Source of the DNA: JAVBNU01 sp031551265
Lineage (GTDB): Bacteria > Cyanobacteriota > Vampirovibrionia > Gastranaerophilales > Gastranaerophilaceae
Direction of reading: 5' to 3'
Length of the DNA: 64,000 nt
Assembly: GCA_031551265.1 (NCBI GenBank)
Contig: JAVBNU010000005.1
Location: 101,901 to 165,900 of the forward strand
Both the position numbers and the translations under genes were made by a program. Under the pieces are notes generated by a model. The model was not told where the DNA came from, made no database searches, and was given only the letters and a program-made list of their open reading frames with translations. Shown piece by piece: positions 27,262 through 35,887 of this stretch. The stretch's first letter is position 1. The number at the start of each line of letters is the position of its first letter.

Positions 27262-27870
27262 CTATACCAAAAATGCTGATTTTATTGTTTCTTTATCAAC
27301 ATTATTTGCAATTTTTGTTTCAATGGACTCTAACCACGCACTGCATGCCTTGTATGTAGAGGTAGCAGCAACTGGCTTCAAATTAGCCAGCGCTTTTCTC
27401 GAATTTGACAGATTATCCACACAACAATCTAAGCCTGAATAGTGACAATCAAGCGTATTTTCACGTGCAAATAATGCTCCTTCCATGCCATTAACGATAT
27501 CCTCGTCAATCATCTTTATAACGTTGTAATTTACTAAGCCACTTTGGCGGCCATTGTCATATATTTCAAACGGAAAGTAATATTTAGCGCCATTATGGCT
27601 ATAAGATTTATCTCCGTTAACAATTTTTTTATTGCTAACACTTAAAGAGACATTGCTTGAGTTCCTATTTGGATCTTGGAAGTCATGCTTACGGCTAACA
27701 TGTATAATTGTGCTGCTGTCACCCATTTTTTCGATTTCATTAATTTTTTGCTCTAAATGTGCGCTTTGCTTTGGATAATATTTTACTGCCTCACGAGCCA
27801 TATTTAAGTCACGCTCACAAACGCGTGCTTTAAATGACAAATCTGCATTGTTAATATTTTGTACTTTCAT
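27262..27870 (-). CDS. Orphan protein with SFKAR leader
   Basis: This 202-residue protein is unrecognised. The leader MKVQNINNADLSFKAR places F13 just before a helical segment (CERDLNMAREAVKYYPKQ) and a short strand (SSTIIHVSRK). The protein at 62299-62754 has the same order: SFKAR, helix, EK, then AVIYVT, so the two look like members of one family. I chose ATG 27870 because AAGGAAAGGAATAGG precedes it; an upstream in-frame start at 27906 is less likely. No membrane segment or signal peptide is evident. Unknown role. Confidence 0.75.
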   Translation of the reverse strand: MKVQNINNADLSFKARVCERDLNMAREAVKYYPKQSAHLEQKINEIEKMGDSSTIIHVSRKHDFQDPNRNSSNVSLSVSNKKIVNGDKSYSHNGAKYYFPFEIYDNGRQSGLVNYNVIKMIDEDIVNGMEGALFARENTLDCHYSGLDCCVDNLSNSRKALANLKPVAATSTYKACSAWLESIETKIANNVDKETIKSAFLV

Positions 27871-28069
27871 ATTCCTATTCCTTTCCTTACGATAATATTT
27901 AAACAATATGTTACAACTGTAACCTAAACCAATATAATAAGTAAATAATAGATTAACTTTGATAAAGTTTTGTAAAAAATAATCAAGATTTGATGACTAA
28001 ATGATAACCTTTTACATTCAGGGTAATATAATTAAGATAACGATAGACAATTAACTGAATAGGTGAAGT

Positions 28070-28555
28070 TTGAGAACAGCAATTTATCCGGGAAGTTTCG
28101 ATCCAATTACCAAAGGGCATTTGGACGTTTTAGAAAAAGCATCAAGTATGTTCGATAAGATAATCATCGCGGTACTCAAAAATCAAGACAAAAAAGGTTT
28201 TTTGCCTGTCGAAGACAGAGTTCGGTTGATTAAAGAATCGATTAAGCATCTGAGCAATGTCGAGGTTGATTATTTTGACGGATTAACTATTGATTACGCT
28301 CGTTCGAAAGACGCAACAGTACTAATCCGGGGCTTGAGAGCAGTTTCAGATTTTGAGTATGAAATGCAGCTGTCACAAACAAACAACGCTCTTGCCCCTG
28401 AAATACCAACAGTATTCTTGATAACAAAGCCTAAGTATAACTTTATTTCATCCAGTATTGTGAAAGAGGTCGCTTCAAAAGGCAGAGATGTATCAAAATT
28501 TGTACCCCCATCAGTTGTTGAGTATTTTAAAGAACAATCAGAGAAAGAAAGGTAA
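28070..28555 (+). CDS. coaD: Phosphopantetheine adenylyltransferase CoaD
   Basis: CoaD makes dephospho-CoA from 4'-phosphopantetheine and ATP, the penultimate CoA step. The 161-residue sequence has IYPGSFDPITKGHLDV (HxGH-type site), LIRGLRAVSDFEYE, and FISSSIVKEVASKG. The start codon is TTG at 28070 after AGGTGAAG. It is 5 bp from the following coiled-coil gene and therefore likely in one operon with it. Confidence 0.96.
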   Translation: MRTAIYPGSFDPITKGHLDVLEKASSMFDKIIIAVLKNQDKKGFLPVEDRVRLIKESIKHLSNVEVDYFDGLTIDYARSKDATVLIRGLRAVSDFEYEMQLSQTNNALAPEIPTVFLITKPKYNFISSSIVKEVASKGRDVSKFVPPSVVEYFKEQSEKER

Positions 28556-28560
28556 GAACT

Positions 28561-29190
28561 ATGTCACAGCTTAAAATAAAAGAATTGTTAGTACGTGCTA
28601 ATATCTTGTTAGACAAGTGTTTTCCTATTATGCCAGGCTATGCCGTTATAAAAAGAGGCAAAATGGAACGCATTTTAGATAAGCTTGACGCATCAGTTCC
28701 TGAAGATATAAAAGAAGCAGAGCGTATTTTGAATCGTAAAGACCAAATTATGCAAGACGCGCAAAGCCGCGCTGACAGAATTATTTTGGACGCTCAAAGC
28801 GAAGCCAATCGTCTTTTGAGTGAGTCAGAATTATTGAGAGCTGTGCAAGGTGAAGCTTTGAGAATTAAAGAACAAGTAATCTCTGAGTGCGACGATATAA
28901 AAAGACAAACAGTTGATGAAGTTGAGAAAATTAAAATATCTGCATCTGATGAAGCGCAAAGAATTCGCGAAGGCGCTGAAAATTACGCTGAACAAGTTTT
29001 AGGAAATTTGGAACAGGATTTAGATAACTTACAAACTATCGTTAAAAACGGGCAGGATTATCTGGATCAAATGAAAGAAGATTCGCGCAGAAGCATGAGC
29101 AGCCCGATTTCTTCGTCGATGATATCTTCTCGCTACACTCCGCCTGTGCGCGAATACGCCGAGTCTGAAGTCGAGTTTGTTTTAGATTAA
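28561..29190 (+). CDS. Coiled-coil protein downstream of coaD
   Basis: This 209-residue protein is almost entirely a coiled coil (about 60-180; repeats such as QSRADRIILDAQSEANRLL), with a Ser-rich tail (SSPISSSMISS) and an acidic C-terminus. Its N-terminal 40 residues contain PIMPGYAVIKRGKMERIL. Heptad-rich cytosolic proteins of this type include DivIVA-like cell-division factors, which would suit a cyanobacterial relative, but no diagnostic motif is seen, so that is a guess. Co-transcribed with coaD. Confidence 0.8.
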   Translation: MSQLKIKELLVRANILLDKCFPIMPGYAVIKRGKMERILDKLDASVPEDIKEAERILNRKDQIMQDAQSRADRIILDAQSEANRLLSESELLRAVQGEALRIKEQVISECDDIKRQTVDEVEKIKISASDEAQRIREGAENYAEQVLGNLEQDLDNLQTIVKNGQDYLDQMKEDSRRSMSSPISSSMISSRYTPPVREYAESEVEFVLD

Positions 29191-29218
29191 TTTTAGTAAA
29201 GTAGCGCTAAGTTTTCAT

Positions 29219-29245
29219 GTCATGCTGAACTTGTTTCAGCATGAC
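29219..29245. repeat. Inverted repeat, family D
   Basis: Perfect 11-bp arms GTCATGCTGAA / TTCAGCATGAC around a 5-base loop. A related TTCAGCATGAC end occurs at about 39453-39463. A second palindrome, GGTGGGGT-CCCA-ACCCCACC, follows at 29291-29310, as GGTGGGT...CCACC does at 39474-39493, so the two palindromes travel together. Confidence 0.7.
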
Positions 29246-29328
29246 GCCAAGTGCTGTCATATCTGAGCTATACCGCTATAAAAATTGTAAGGTGGGGTCC
29301 CAACCCCACCAAAATACTTAATTCAATT

Positions 29329-29359
29329 AAAAAAGAGACAGGAAACCTGCCTCTTTTTT
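29329..29359. terminator. Rho-independent terminator, bidirectional
   Basis: AAAAAAGAGACAGG / CCTGCCTCTTTTTT with a 3-base loop and one mismatch. It serves the minus-strand gene ending at 29378 and possibly the coaD operon. Confidence 0.85.
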
Positions 29360-29377
29360 GAATTATGAAATTATTGA

Positions 29378-30031
29378 TTAGTGCATTTGATCCAGAAGGT
29401 CAATTAACTTACCTGTTTTAGGGTCAAATAATTCTATTGCTTTTTCGCCGTCATGTTGCAGTTTTTCGAAAAACTCAACTTGTTTTGCGACGGGGAGGTA
29501 TTCACTATCGAAATTTTTAACTGCTCGTTCGATTGCTCCATCAAATTTAGCTTGAACTTGTTTGGCGAAATCATTAGCCCTTTTTAGTAGTCCTTCGCCG
29601 TTTATGTTGCAACCACCCATCTCAAAGCCGACTATGCTGTCGGATCCTTGTGTATATATCTGTTTACCATTTTCAAAGGGGCTAGCTGCTTTGACAGTCG
29701 CATCCGTACTTATTCCTATAAGTCTTTTATCTGCTACCGTGATTTTGGGGTTCAGGGCCAATATACCATTTTCTTTACAAAACTGGCTCATTGGTAATTC
29801 TTCAGCTTTTTGTAAAGCGCTTTTTAGTGCATTTAAAACAGGAGCTACTATGGCTCTTGTAAATTGATGATCGTCCTTTATGAAACCTGCAAATTGTTCT
29901 AGTGCTTTCGGGTCGACCAGTTTTTCTTTGAAGCCGAAGCTGACGTTGTTGGCATTATTTGATTTTGCCATTCCCTGGTTAATTGACATTTTTTGGTTAT
30001 TTACATTTACCGGGCTAATTGAGTTTACCAT
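29378..30031 (-). CDS. Orphan protein with VSFG leader
   Basis: This 217-residue protein is not recognised. The leader is rich in Asn, Ser and Gln (MVNSISPVNVNNQK...) and ends in NNVSFGFKEK (F32). The remainder is soluble, mixed helix and strand, with no signal peptide or membrane segment. I chose ATG 30031 because AAAGGAACT precedes it by 8 bases; an in-frame GTG at 30049 lies over that site and is unlikely to be the start. Divergent from eno. Confidence 0.75.
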   Translation of the reverse strand: MVNSISPVNVNNQKMSINQGMAKSNNANNVSFGFKEKLVDPKALEQFAGFIKDDHQFTRAIVAPVLNALKSALQKAEELPMSQFCKENGILALNPKITVADKRLIGISTDATVKAASPFENGKQIYTQGSDSIVGFEMGGCNINGEGLLKRANDFAKQVQAKFDGAIERAVKNFDSEYLPVAKQVEFFEKLQHDGEKAIELFDPKTGKLIDLLDQMH

Positions 30032-30234
30032 GTTTTGAGTTCCTTTCACTATTTATGTGTACACTAATATAGAAACGAAACATGAAAAAATTTGCTAGCG
30101 CTAAAAAAATATACTTACAAAACTTTACAAAAAACAAAAAACGAATAAAGAGTTTCGACATATATTGTAAATGAAGTTTGTGCGTGTCATAATTGGTGTG
30201 TTAAACACAATTAAGTTTTAAAGGAGAAAGAGAA

Positions 30235-31548
30235 ATGCCAACATTTATCGAAGATGTAAAAGCAAGACAAATACTCGACTCACGCGGTAACCCGACTGTT
30301 GAAGTTGATGTGAAATTATCATGTGGTGTAGTCGGTCGTGCAGCTGTTCCATCAGGTGCTTCTACCGGTATATATGAAGCTCTGGAACTCAGAGACGGCA
30401 ATAAAGACGTATACTGTGGTAAAGGTGTATTGCAAGCTGTAGAAAACGTTAATACAGTCATCACATCCGAATTAATCGGTGAAGATGCTTCAAACCAAAA
30501 AGAAATCGACCGTATAATGTTAGAATTAGACGGTACTGATAACAAAAGCAAATTAGGCGCTAACGCCATTTTGGGTGTGTCTTTAGCTGTTGCTAAAGCT
30601 GCATCTATGGCTTATGAAATGCCATTATACAGATATTTAGGCGGTATCAACGCTGTTGTGCTTCCTGTACCTATGATGAACATCATCAACGGTGGCGCTC
30701 ATGCTGATAACAACGTTGACGTTCAAGAGTTTATGGTTGCTCCTGTTGGCGCTAAATCATTCGAAGAAGCTTTGAGAATGGGCGCTGAAACATTCCACGC
30801 TCTTAAAAAAGTTCTTCACGACAAAGGCATGGCTACATCAGTAGGCGATGAAGGTGGTTTTGCTCCTAATCTTTCTTCTAACCAAGAAGCTTTGGATGTA
30901 ATCCTGACAGCTATTTCAAATGCGGGCTACAACACAGACCAAATCAAAATCTGTTTAGATGTTGCTTCTTCTGAATTCTACAAAGACGGTAACTACGTTT
31001 TAGAAGGCGAAGGCAAAACTTTGTCTAAATCACAAATGGTTGACTTCTTAGAAGATTGGGTAAACAAATATCCGATTATTTCTATCGAAGACGGTATGGC
31101 TGAAGAAGATTATGAAGGCTGGAAAATGTTAACTGAAAGACTTGGCAGCAAATGTCAATTAGTTGGTGATGATTTGTTCGTTACAAACACAAAACGTTTA
31201 GCTGACGGTATCAAAAATTGCACAGCTAACTCAATCTTGATTAAAGTTAACCAAATCGGTTCATTATCAGAAACTTTGGCAGCTATTAATATGGCTCACG
31301 AAGCTGGCTACACAGCAATTTCTTCACACAGAAGCGGCGAAACTGAAGATACATTCATCGCTGACTTAGCTGTTGCGACAAATTGCGGACAAATTAAAAC
31401 AGGCTCGGCTTCACGTTCTGACAGAATTGCGAAATATAACCAATTAATCAGAATTGAGCAAGAACTTGGCTCAGCTGCAAGATATATGGGCTTGAAAGCA
31501 TTCAACGGACAAAAATCTAATAAAGCTGAATGCTGCTGCTGTAATTAA
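30235..31548 (+). CDS. eno: Enolase, with a tetracysteine tail
   Basis: Enolase interconverts 2-phosphoglycerate and phosphoenolpyruvate. Signatures: SRGNPTVEVDV, ASTGIYEALELRD, NGGAHADNN, SVGDEGGFAPNL, the metal ligands in LDVASSE, SIEDGMAEED and VGDDLFVTN, catalytic Lys in ILIKVNQIG, and SHRSGETEDTFI. Length 437 is slightly above average because of a C-terminal extension ending in AECCCCN, four consecutive cysteines encoded by TGCTGCTGCTGT. A strong AAAGGAGAAAG site precedes the ATG. It has its own terminator at 31611. Confidence 0.98.
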   Translation: MPTFIEDVKARQILDSRGNPTVEVDVKLSCGVVGRAAVPSGASTGIYEALELRDGNKDVYCGKGVLQAVENVNTVITSELIGEDASNQKEIDRIMLELDGTDNKSKLGANAILGVSLAVAKAASMAYEMPLYRYLGGINAVVLPVPMMNIINGGAHADNNVDVQEFMVAPVGAKSFEEALRMGAETFHALKKVLHDKGMATSVGDEGGFAPNLSSNQEALDVILTAISNAGYNTDQIKICLDVASSEFYKDGNYVLEGEGKTLSKSQMVDFLEDWVNKYPIISIEDGMAEEDYEGWKMLTERLGSKCQLVGDDLFVTNTKRLADGIKNCTANSILIKVNQIGSLSETLAAINMAHEAGYTAISSHRSGETEDTFIADLAVATNCGQIKTGSASRSDRIAKYNQLIRIEQELGSAARYMGLKAFNGQKSNKAECCCCN

Positions 31549-31550
31549 TG

Positions 31551-31590
31551 TCATTGCGAGGCTTTGAAAAAGCCGTGGCAATCCAGTAAG
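31551..31590. repeat. CATTGCGAG-type repeat (family C)
   Basis: It contains GTCATTGCGAGGC and TGGCAATCC about 20 bp apart, a short interrupted palindrome. Related pieces are at 48421 (GTCATTGTGAGG), 55911-55951 (TGGATTGCC...CGCAATGAC) and within the 90-bp units at 58237. Confidence 0.6.
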
Positions 31591-31610
31591 TACAGTTATT
31601 ATTAAAATTT

Positions 31611-31643
31611 AAAAAAGATCGGTTCTCAAAACCGGTCTTTTTT
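31611..31643 (+). terminator. Rho-independent terminator of eno
   Basis: AAAAAAGATCGGTT / AACCGGTCTTTTTT with one wobble pair, then TTTATTTT. Confidence 0.88.
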
Positions 31644-31750
31644 ATTTTAAAAATTGTAACGAAAATCAGACTTTTTGAAATTTAAGGGTATTTATATACT
31701 TTGTATATACAGATAGTGTATGTATAATTTAAGGATAAAAGTGTGATTAT

Positions 31751-32038
31751 ATGGTAAATGCAGTTAATAACGCCCGTAATGCGTGGTTTACGCAAACAGT
31801 AAATAATAATTTGCTGACATTAACACGAGCGCAGAGAAATGCTCAGACTAATGCAAATCTTTGGAATACAGCCAATACTGCTAACAATAACCAAGCAGCA
31901 GCTACTCAAAATATCGATACAACAACCATACCGCGCGACGGGGATGTGGAAAACCTTTTCAACTTCTTGCAACAAATGGGCATAAATGTTAATGGCTTGC
32001 GAAATTTTTTGACAAATTTGTTAAATAGATTTGCGTAA
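31751..32038 (+). CDS. Asn-rich small orphan protein
   Basis: This 95-residue protein is extremely rich in Asn, Thr and Ala, with no signal peptide. Its C-terminus (VENLFNFLQQMGINVNGLRN) looks like a compact amphipathic helix pair. A TTGTAT-16 bp-TATAAT promoter-like pair lies about 30-50 bp upstream. It converges with the gene at 32042 with only 3 bp between. No family recognised. Confidence 0.6.
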   Translation: MVNAVNNARNAWFTQTVNNNLLTLTRAQRNAQTNANLWNTANTANNNQAAATQNIDTTTIPRDGDVENLFNFLQQMGINVNGLRNFLTNLLNRFA

Positions 32039-32041
32039 GCT

Positions 32042-32515
32042 TTAAAATATTGTTGATTCACTTTTTTGGCGAATAATTGGCTCGGAAAGTATTGTTTTTC
32101 CGTTTGACAGCGTTTGTTTTAGCCATGCAAAGAACCCTGTTTGTTTAGGCTCAATTTTGGCAGGTTGAAATTTTTGCAGCACGCTCTCGGGCATGTTTTT
32201 GCCCCACTGCCATACACTTTTTAGAATGCCAAAAACTACTTTTTGCTGCTCTTTTTTTAGCGTGTCGATATTTAGTGTTTTGCCTGCCGAGTATAGTAAT
32301 TTTTCAAAATCGCCGCCATTTTGCATACCTTCTTCAACAGCGTCTGCCCATACTCGTGAAATAAGGAGAAGCTTGCTTGAATCATCGTCGTTTTTTGCCA
32401 GTCTTTGCAGCGCTTTCCATTGAGCCTTGTCGATAATTTTCATCCCAAAGTTCACATGTAAATGACTATTAGCTCTGTTTAGAGAGTGTGTATTACATCT
32501 ATTTATTTGCATCAA
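32042..32515 (-). CDS. Orphan protein with VNFG leader
   Basis: This 157-residue protein is not recognised. The leader MMQINRCNTHSLNRANS ends in HVNFGMK (F23) and is followed by helical segments (WKALQRLAKNDDDSSKLLLI and others) with no signal peptide or membrane span. The start may be M1 or M2. A short AT-rich gap separates it from the divergent phosphate-transport operon. Confidence 0.7.
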   Translation of the reverse strand: MMQINRCNTHSLNRANSHLHVNFGMKIIDKAQWKALQRLAKNDDDSSKLLLISRVWADAVEEGMQNGGDFEKLLYSAGKTLNIDTLKKEQQKVVFGILKSVWQWGKNMPESVLQKFQPAKIEPKQTGFFAWLKQTLSNGKTILSEPIIRQKSESTIF

Positions 32516-32735
32516 CTAAATCCTGGCACATATTAAACTGTACTTATATAATAAACGGCTAAATGGCAAAACTTGTTATTATTAAGACATAATTTTACAA
32601 AATTTAATATCCCTGAGTGGGTAAAAACCATTTTTTGTAAAAAAAATGTAATATTTGTCTCAACATGCGTTTTGTTCGGTGTATAGTGATTTTGGAAGAG
32701 TATGAAAAGCATGAAACAAAGGAATTGATAGTTAT

Positions 32736-33377
32736 ATGGGAAATTTTAATTTATTATCTTACATATTGCCACCTGAGGAAAAAATATTTTTTAAGTTCTT
32801 TGAGGATAGCGCACAAATATGTAAAGAAGCCGCGGTTTTGTTCGATGAAATTGTGCACAGTGAGATGAAAGAAGATCACATAATCCGAGCGAAAACTTAT
32901 AAACACAAAAGCCATGATATTTTGAAAGAAACACTACTGAAAATCAATCAGTGTACGATTACACCAATTGACAGCGAGGATATTCAACTGATTGCAACAC
33001 AACTCAACAAAATTACTAAAAAAGTTGTGAAATCGTGTGTGAATTTGAGAGTATACCGTTTGTCAAAATTCACAAAAAATATGAAAGAGCAGGCTAAAAC
33101 ACTGTTACAAGCCACGGATGAGTTGATTTATATTGTTGAGCACTTCAAAAAAGTTTCATCGGTAAAAGAAATGACTGATGCGAATATGCGAATGAAAGAA
33201 ATTGAGACACACGGCGACGAGATATTGTATCAGGCAATGGATGACTTGTTCTCAGGCAAGCATGACGCGCTGGATGTCATAAAAATGCGTGATATTCACA
33301 AGGATATTGAAAATGCCTTAGACAATTGTTTCCTGATTTCGGACGAGGTCGTCAATATAGTCTTGAAGCAGACATAG
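32736..33377 (+). CDS. DUF47/PhoU-like phosphate transport regulator
   Basis: This 213-residue all-helical protein has the DUF47 layout found next to PiT transporters: LPPEEKIFFKFFEDSA at the N-terminus, then long helices with conserved acidic and His positions (HKSHDILKET, METHGDEI-like IETHGDEILYQAMDDLF and DIHKDIENALDNC). The family is thought to modulate low-affinity phosphate uptake and may bind metal. pit starts 18 bp downstream, so they form an operon. Confidence 0.92.
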   Translation: MGNFNLLSYILPPEEKIFFKFFEDSAQICKEAAVLFDEIVHSEMKEDHIIRAKTYKHKSHDILKETLLKINQCTITPIDSEDIQLIATQLNKITKKVVKSCVNLRVYRLSKFTKNMKEQAKTLLQATDELIYIVEHFKKVSSVKEMTDANMRMKEIETHGDEILYQAMDDLFSGKHDALDVIKMRDIHKDIENALDNCFLISDEVVNIVLKQT

Positions 33378-33395
33378 ACACACTGGAGAGAGAAA

Positions 33396-34418
33396 ATGAC
33401 AATAACAATAATATTATTAATAGCCGTTATCGCAGCAGCACTTGTATTTGAGTATATTAACGGCTTTCATGATTGCGCAAATGCGATAGCAACCGTAGTT
33501 TCAACAAGAGTTTTGACTCCAAAGCAAGCCGTTTTATTCGGGGCAGGGTTGGAGTTTGTAGGAGCGCTACTGGGCACACACGTAGCAAAAACGATTGGTG
33601 CAGGGATTGTTAACCCTGATTTTGTAACGCTTAAAGTTATTTTGTTCGCGCTTTTAGCAGCGATTACCTGGAACTTGATTACCTGGTATTTTGGCTTACC
33701 CTCAAGCAGCTCACACGCATTGATTGGCGGGCTTATCGGCTCTTCGGTCGTACACGCCGGTTTTGGTGTAGTGCAAGTTCATGGCGTTGTTGAAAAAGTT
33801 ATCAAACCTATGTTTATAACTCCTGTTTTGGGTTTCTTCTGTGGTTTCTGCATAATGCTGTTGCTGTTAAGACTTTTCTACAAAGCTAATCCTGAGAAAG
33901 TTAACAAGCATTTCAGAAAGTTGCAATTATTATCAGCCGGTACTGTCGCGCTGACACACGGTATGAACGATGCACAAAAAACAATGGGTATTATTTCGTT
34001 GGCATTGCTGACAGGCGGTGTTATATCAAGAGGGTCGGACGGCGGTTTTGAGATTCCGATTTATGTAATTATAGTTTGTGCCATTACGATGTCACTTGGT
34101 GTTATGTCGGGCGGTTGGAAAATCATCAAAACAATGGGACACAAAATTATCAGGTTGAAGCCGATTAATGGTTTTGCTGCTGAATTTTCGTCTGCATCAA
34201 TAATTTTTATTGCTTCAAATTTAGGTATACCACTTTCAACTACTCACCTTGTTTCAACCTCAATTATGGGGGTTGGTGCAACAATGAGAGCGTCTGCTGT
34301 AAACTGGGGCATTATTGGCAACATTGTCTGGGCGTGGGTGTTGACGATTCCTATTTGTATGGGACTTGCTGCATTGCTCTACTGGGTTGCTAACAGTATT
34401 TTCCATTTGACAATGTAA
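33396..34418 (+). CDS. pit: PiT-family inorganic phosphate transporter
   Basis: PiT proteins import phosphate, usually as a metal-phosphate complex, by proton or sodium symport. The 340-residue protein has about ten hydrophobic segments and the duplicated signature: NGFHDCANAIATVVSTR near residue 20-36 and THGMNDAQKTMGIIS in the second half, plus LPSSSSHALIGGLIGS and IPLSTTHLVSTSIMG. Operon with the DUF47 protein upstream. Confidence 0.96.
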   Translation: MTITIILLIAVIAAALVFEYINGFHDCANAIATVVSTRVLTPKQAVLFGAGLEFVGALLGTHVAKTIGAGIVNPDFVTLKVILFALLAAITWNLITWYFGLPSSSSHALIGGLIGSSVVHAGFGVVQVHGVVEKVIKPMFITPVLGFFCGFCIMLLLLRLFYKANPEKVNKHFRKLQLLSAGTVALTHGMNDAQKTMGIISLALLTGGVISRGSDGGFEIPIYVIIVCAITMSLGVMSGGWKIIKTMGHKIIRLKPINGFAAEFSSASIIFIASNLGIPLSTTHLVSTSIMGVGATMRASAVNWGIIGNIVWAWVLTIPICMGLAALLYWVANSIFHLTM

Positions 34419-34493
34419 TTCTTAAAAAACTTATATATTACTGCTGTTTTTATGGTAAGATATTATCAGAAGTTACGAGGAATGGAGCAGAGT

Positions 34494-34994
34494 GTGAAAA
34501 AGCTTAGTATCGTTTTATTAACTCTATGTGTTGTGGTGATGTGTGCTAATGCTGCTCAGGCTGCCGGTGGTTCTTCGATGGTATCTTATTTTAAGCTTGT
34601 TTTGCAGCCGATATTATCTTTAGGTATCGTAATATTAATGATTTACGGTTGTTTTTGGGCTTACTCAAAGATGAACAAATATAATTTCAAAAAGTTTTCT
34701 AACAGCAATGATAAAATGATTGAACTAAGCCAATTGTCGTTGATTTCTCATTTGCCTTTAGGGCAAAATAAGAGTATAAATGTAGTTGAGATTAACAAAA
34801 AATATTTAGTCCTTGGTGTCACAGCAGAGCATATTTCTCTTCTCAAAGAGTTCGATACACTTGAAGATATAAAACACATACAAGAAAAAATTGAAGATAC
34901 GGAAATTTCGGGCAATATAAATGTTGCGCCTGTCGTGGAAAATCCCGGGGGTGGTGATAACAAAATCGACGAAATTTGCAAAAAATATATATAG
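34494..34994 (+). CDS. FliO-like flagellar export accessory protein
   Basis: FliO is a small membrane protein that assists FliP assembly in the flagellar type III export gate. A signal-like N-terminus (MKKLSIVLLTLCVVVMCANA) is followed by a membrane helix (about 37-57, LVLQPILSLGIVILMIYGCF) and a FliO beta domain: ELSQLSLISHLPLGQNKSI, NVVEINKKYLVLGVTAEHISLL. I chose GTG 34494 because it begins exactly at the signal peptide; ATG 34482 is also in frame. No other flagellar gene lies in the window. neuB follows after 8 bp. Confidence 0.72.
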   Translation: MKKLSIVLLTLCVVVMCANAAQAAGGSSMVSYFKLVLQPILSLGIVILMIYGCFWAYSKMNKYNFKKFSNSNDKMIELSQLSLISHLPLGQNKSINVVEINKKYLVLGVTAEHISLLKEFDTLEDIKHIQEKIEDTEISGNINVAPVVENPGGGDNKIDEICKKYI

Positions 34995-35002
34995 AGGTGA
35001 AA

Positions 35003-35887
35003 ATGACAAGAAAGTCAGTTAAAATAGCGAATAAAGTAATTGGTGATGGTGAAAAATGTTTTGTCATTGCCGAAGTTGGTATTAACCACAACGGTTCTGT
35101 GGAGCTTGCTAAAAAGCTTATAGACAACGCAATTGATGCAGGATGTGACGCTGTCAAATTCCAAAAACGCACCGTTGAAGTCGTTTATACAGCCGAGGAA
35201 CTCGCAATGCCTCGCCAAAACCCTTTCGGCACAACAAATGGCGATTTGAAACGCGGGTTAGAGTTCGGGTACGACGAATATAAAGAGATTGACCAATATT
35301 GCAAAAAACACGGAATTATTTGGTTCGCTTCATGTTGGGACGAGGCATCAGTTGATTTTATAGAACAATTCAACCCGCCTTGTTATAAAGTGTCTTCGGC
35401 AAGCCTAACAGACGATGATTTGCTGCGCCACACAAAGAAAACCGGCAAGCCAATCCTGCTTTCCACCGGCATGAGCACGCTTGAAGAAATTTATCACGCA
35501 GTGAGTGTTTTAGGTGAGGATAATCTTGTGCTATACCACTGCACGTCTACTTATCCAAACGAAAATTGCGAAATTAATTTGAATGTTATTCCTGATTTAA
35601 AACGCAGATTCAGCTGCCCTATAGGATACAGCGGGCATGAACGCGGGGTTTCACCTTCAGTCATCGCTGTTGCATATGGTGCTGTGTCTGTTGAGCGTCA
35701 TATTACAACTGACCGCACACTTTGGGGCTCAGATCAGGCAGCCAGCCTTGAAAAAGAAGGACTTTGCAGAATGGTGCGCGACATAAGGCAGTTACCTGTG
35801 ATGGCAGGTGATGGTAAAAAAACTGTCTATGAGAACGAAATTCCTATTATTAAGAAGTTGAGAAGAAAGAAAACTATTTGTGTATAG
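35003..35887 (+). CDS. neuB: NeuB-family nonulosonate synthase, barrel only
   Basis: NeuB-type synthases condense phosphoenolpyruvate with a six-carbon sugar (ManNAc, its 6-phosphate, or mannose-6-phosphate) to a nine-carbon acid. The TIM barrel is clear: VIAEVGINHNGSVELAKKL, DAVKFQKR, KYKEID/WFASCWDEASVDF, CYKVSSASLTDDDLL, ILLSTGMSTLEEI, VLYHCTSTYPNE and GYSGHERG. It is only 294 residues, ending at RRKKTICV; the usual C-terminal SAF (antifreeze-like) domain is absent. ATG 35003 has AGAGGTG upstream. The last 8 bases overlap the HAD phosphatase gene, suggesting the two act in series. Confidence 0.9.
   Translation: MTRKSVKIANKVIGDGEKCFVIAEVGINHNGSVELAKKLIDNAIDAGCDAVKFQKRTVEVVYTAEELAMPRQNPFGTTNGDLKRGLEFGYDEYKEIDQYCKKHGIIWFASCWDEASVDFIEQFNPPCYKVSSASLTDDDLLRHTKKTGKPILLSTGMSTLEEIYHAVSVLGEDNLVLYHCTSTYPNENCEINLNVIPDLKRRFSCPIGYSGHERGVSPSVIAVAYGAVSVERHITTDRTLWGSDQAASLEKEGLCRMVRDIRQLPVMAGDGKKTVYENEIPIIKKLRRKKTICV

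Noticed and set aside
27413..27421. Perfect DnaA box TTATCCACA
   Set aside because: A single box inside a coding sequence, far from dnaA and without neighbours, is not evidence for an origin.
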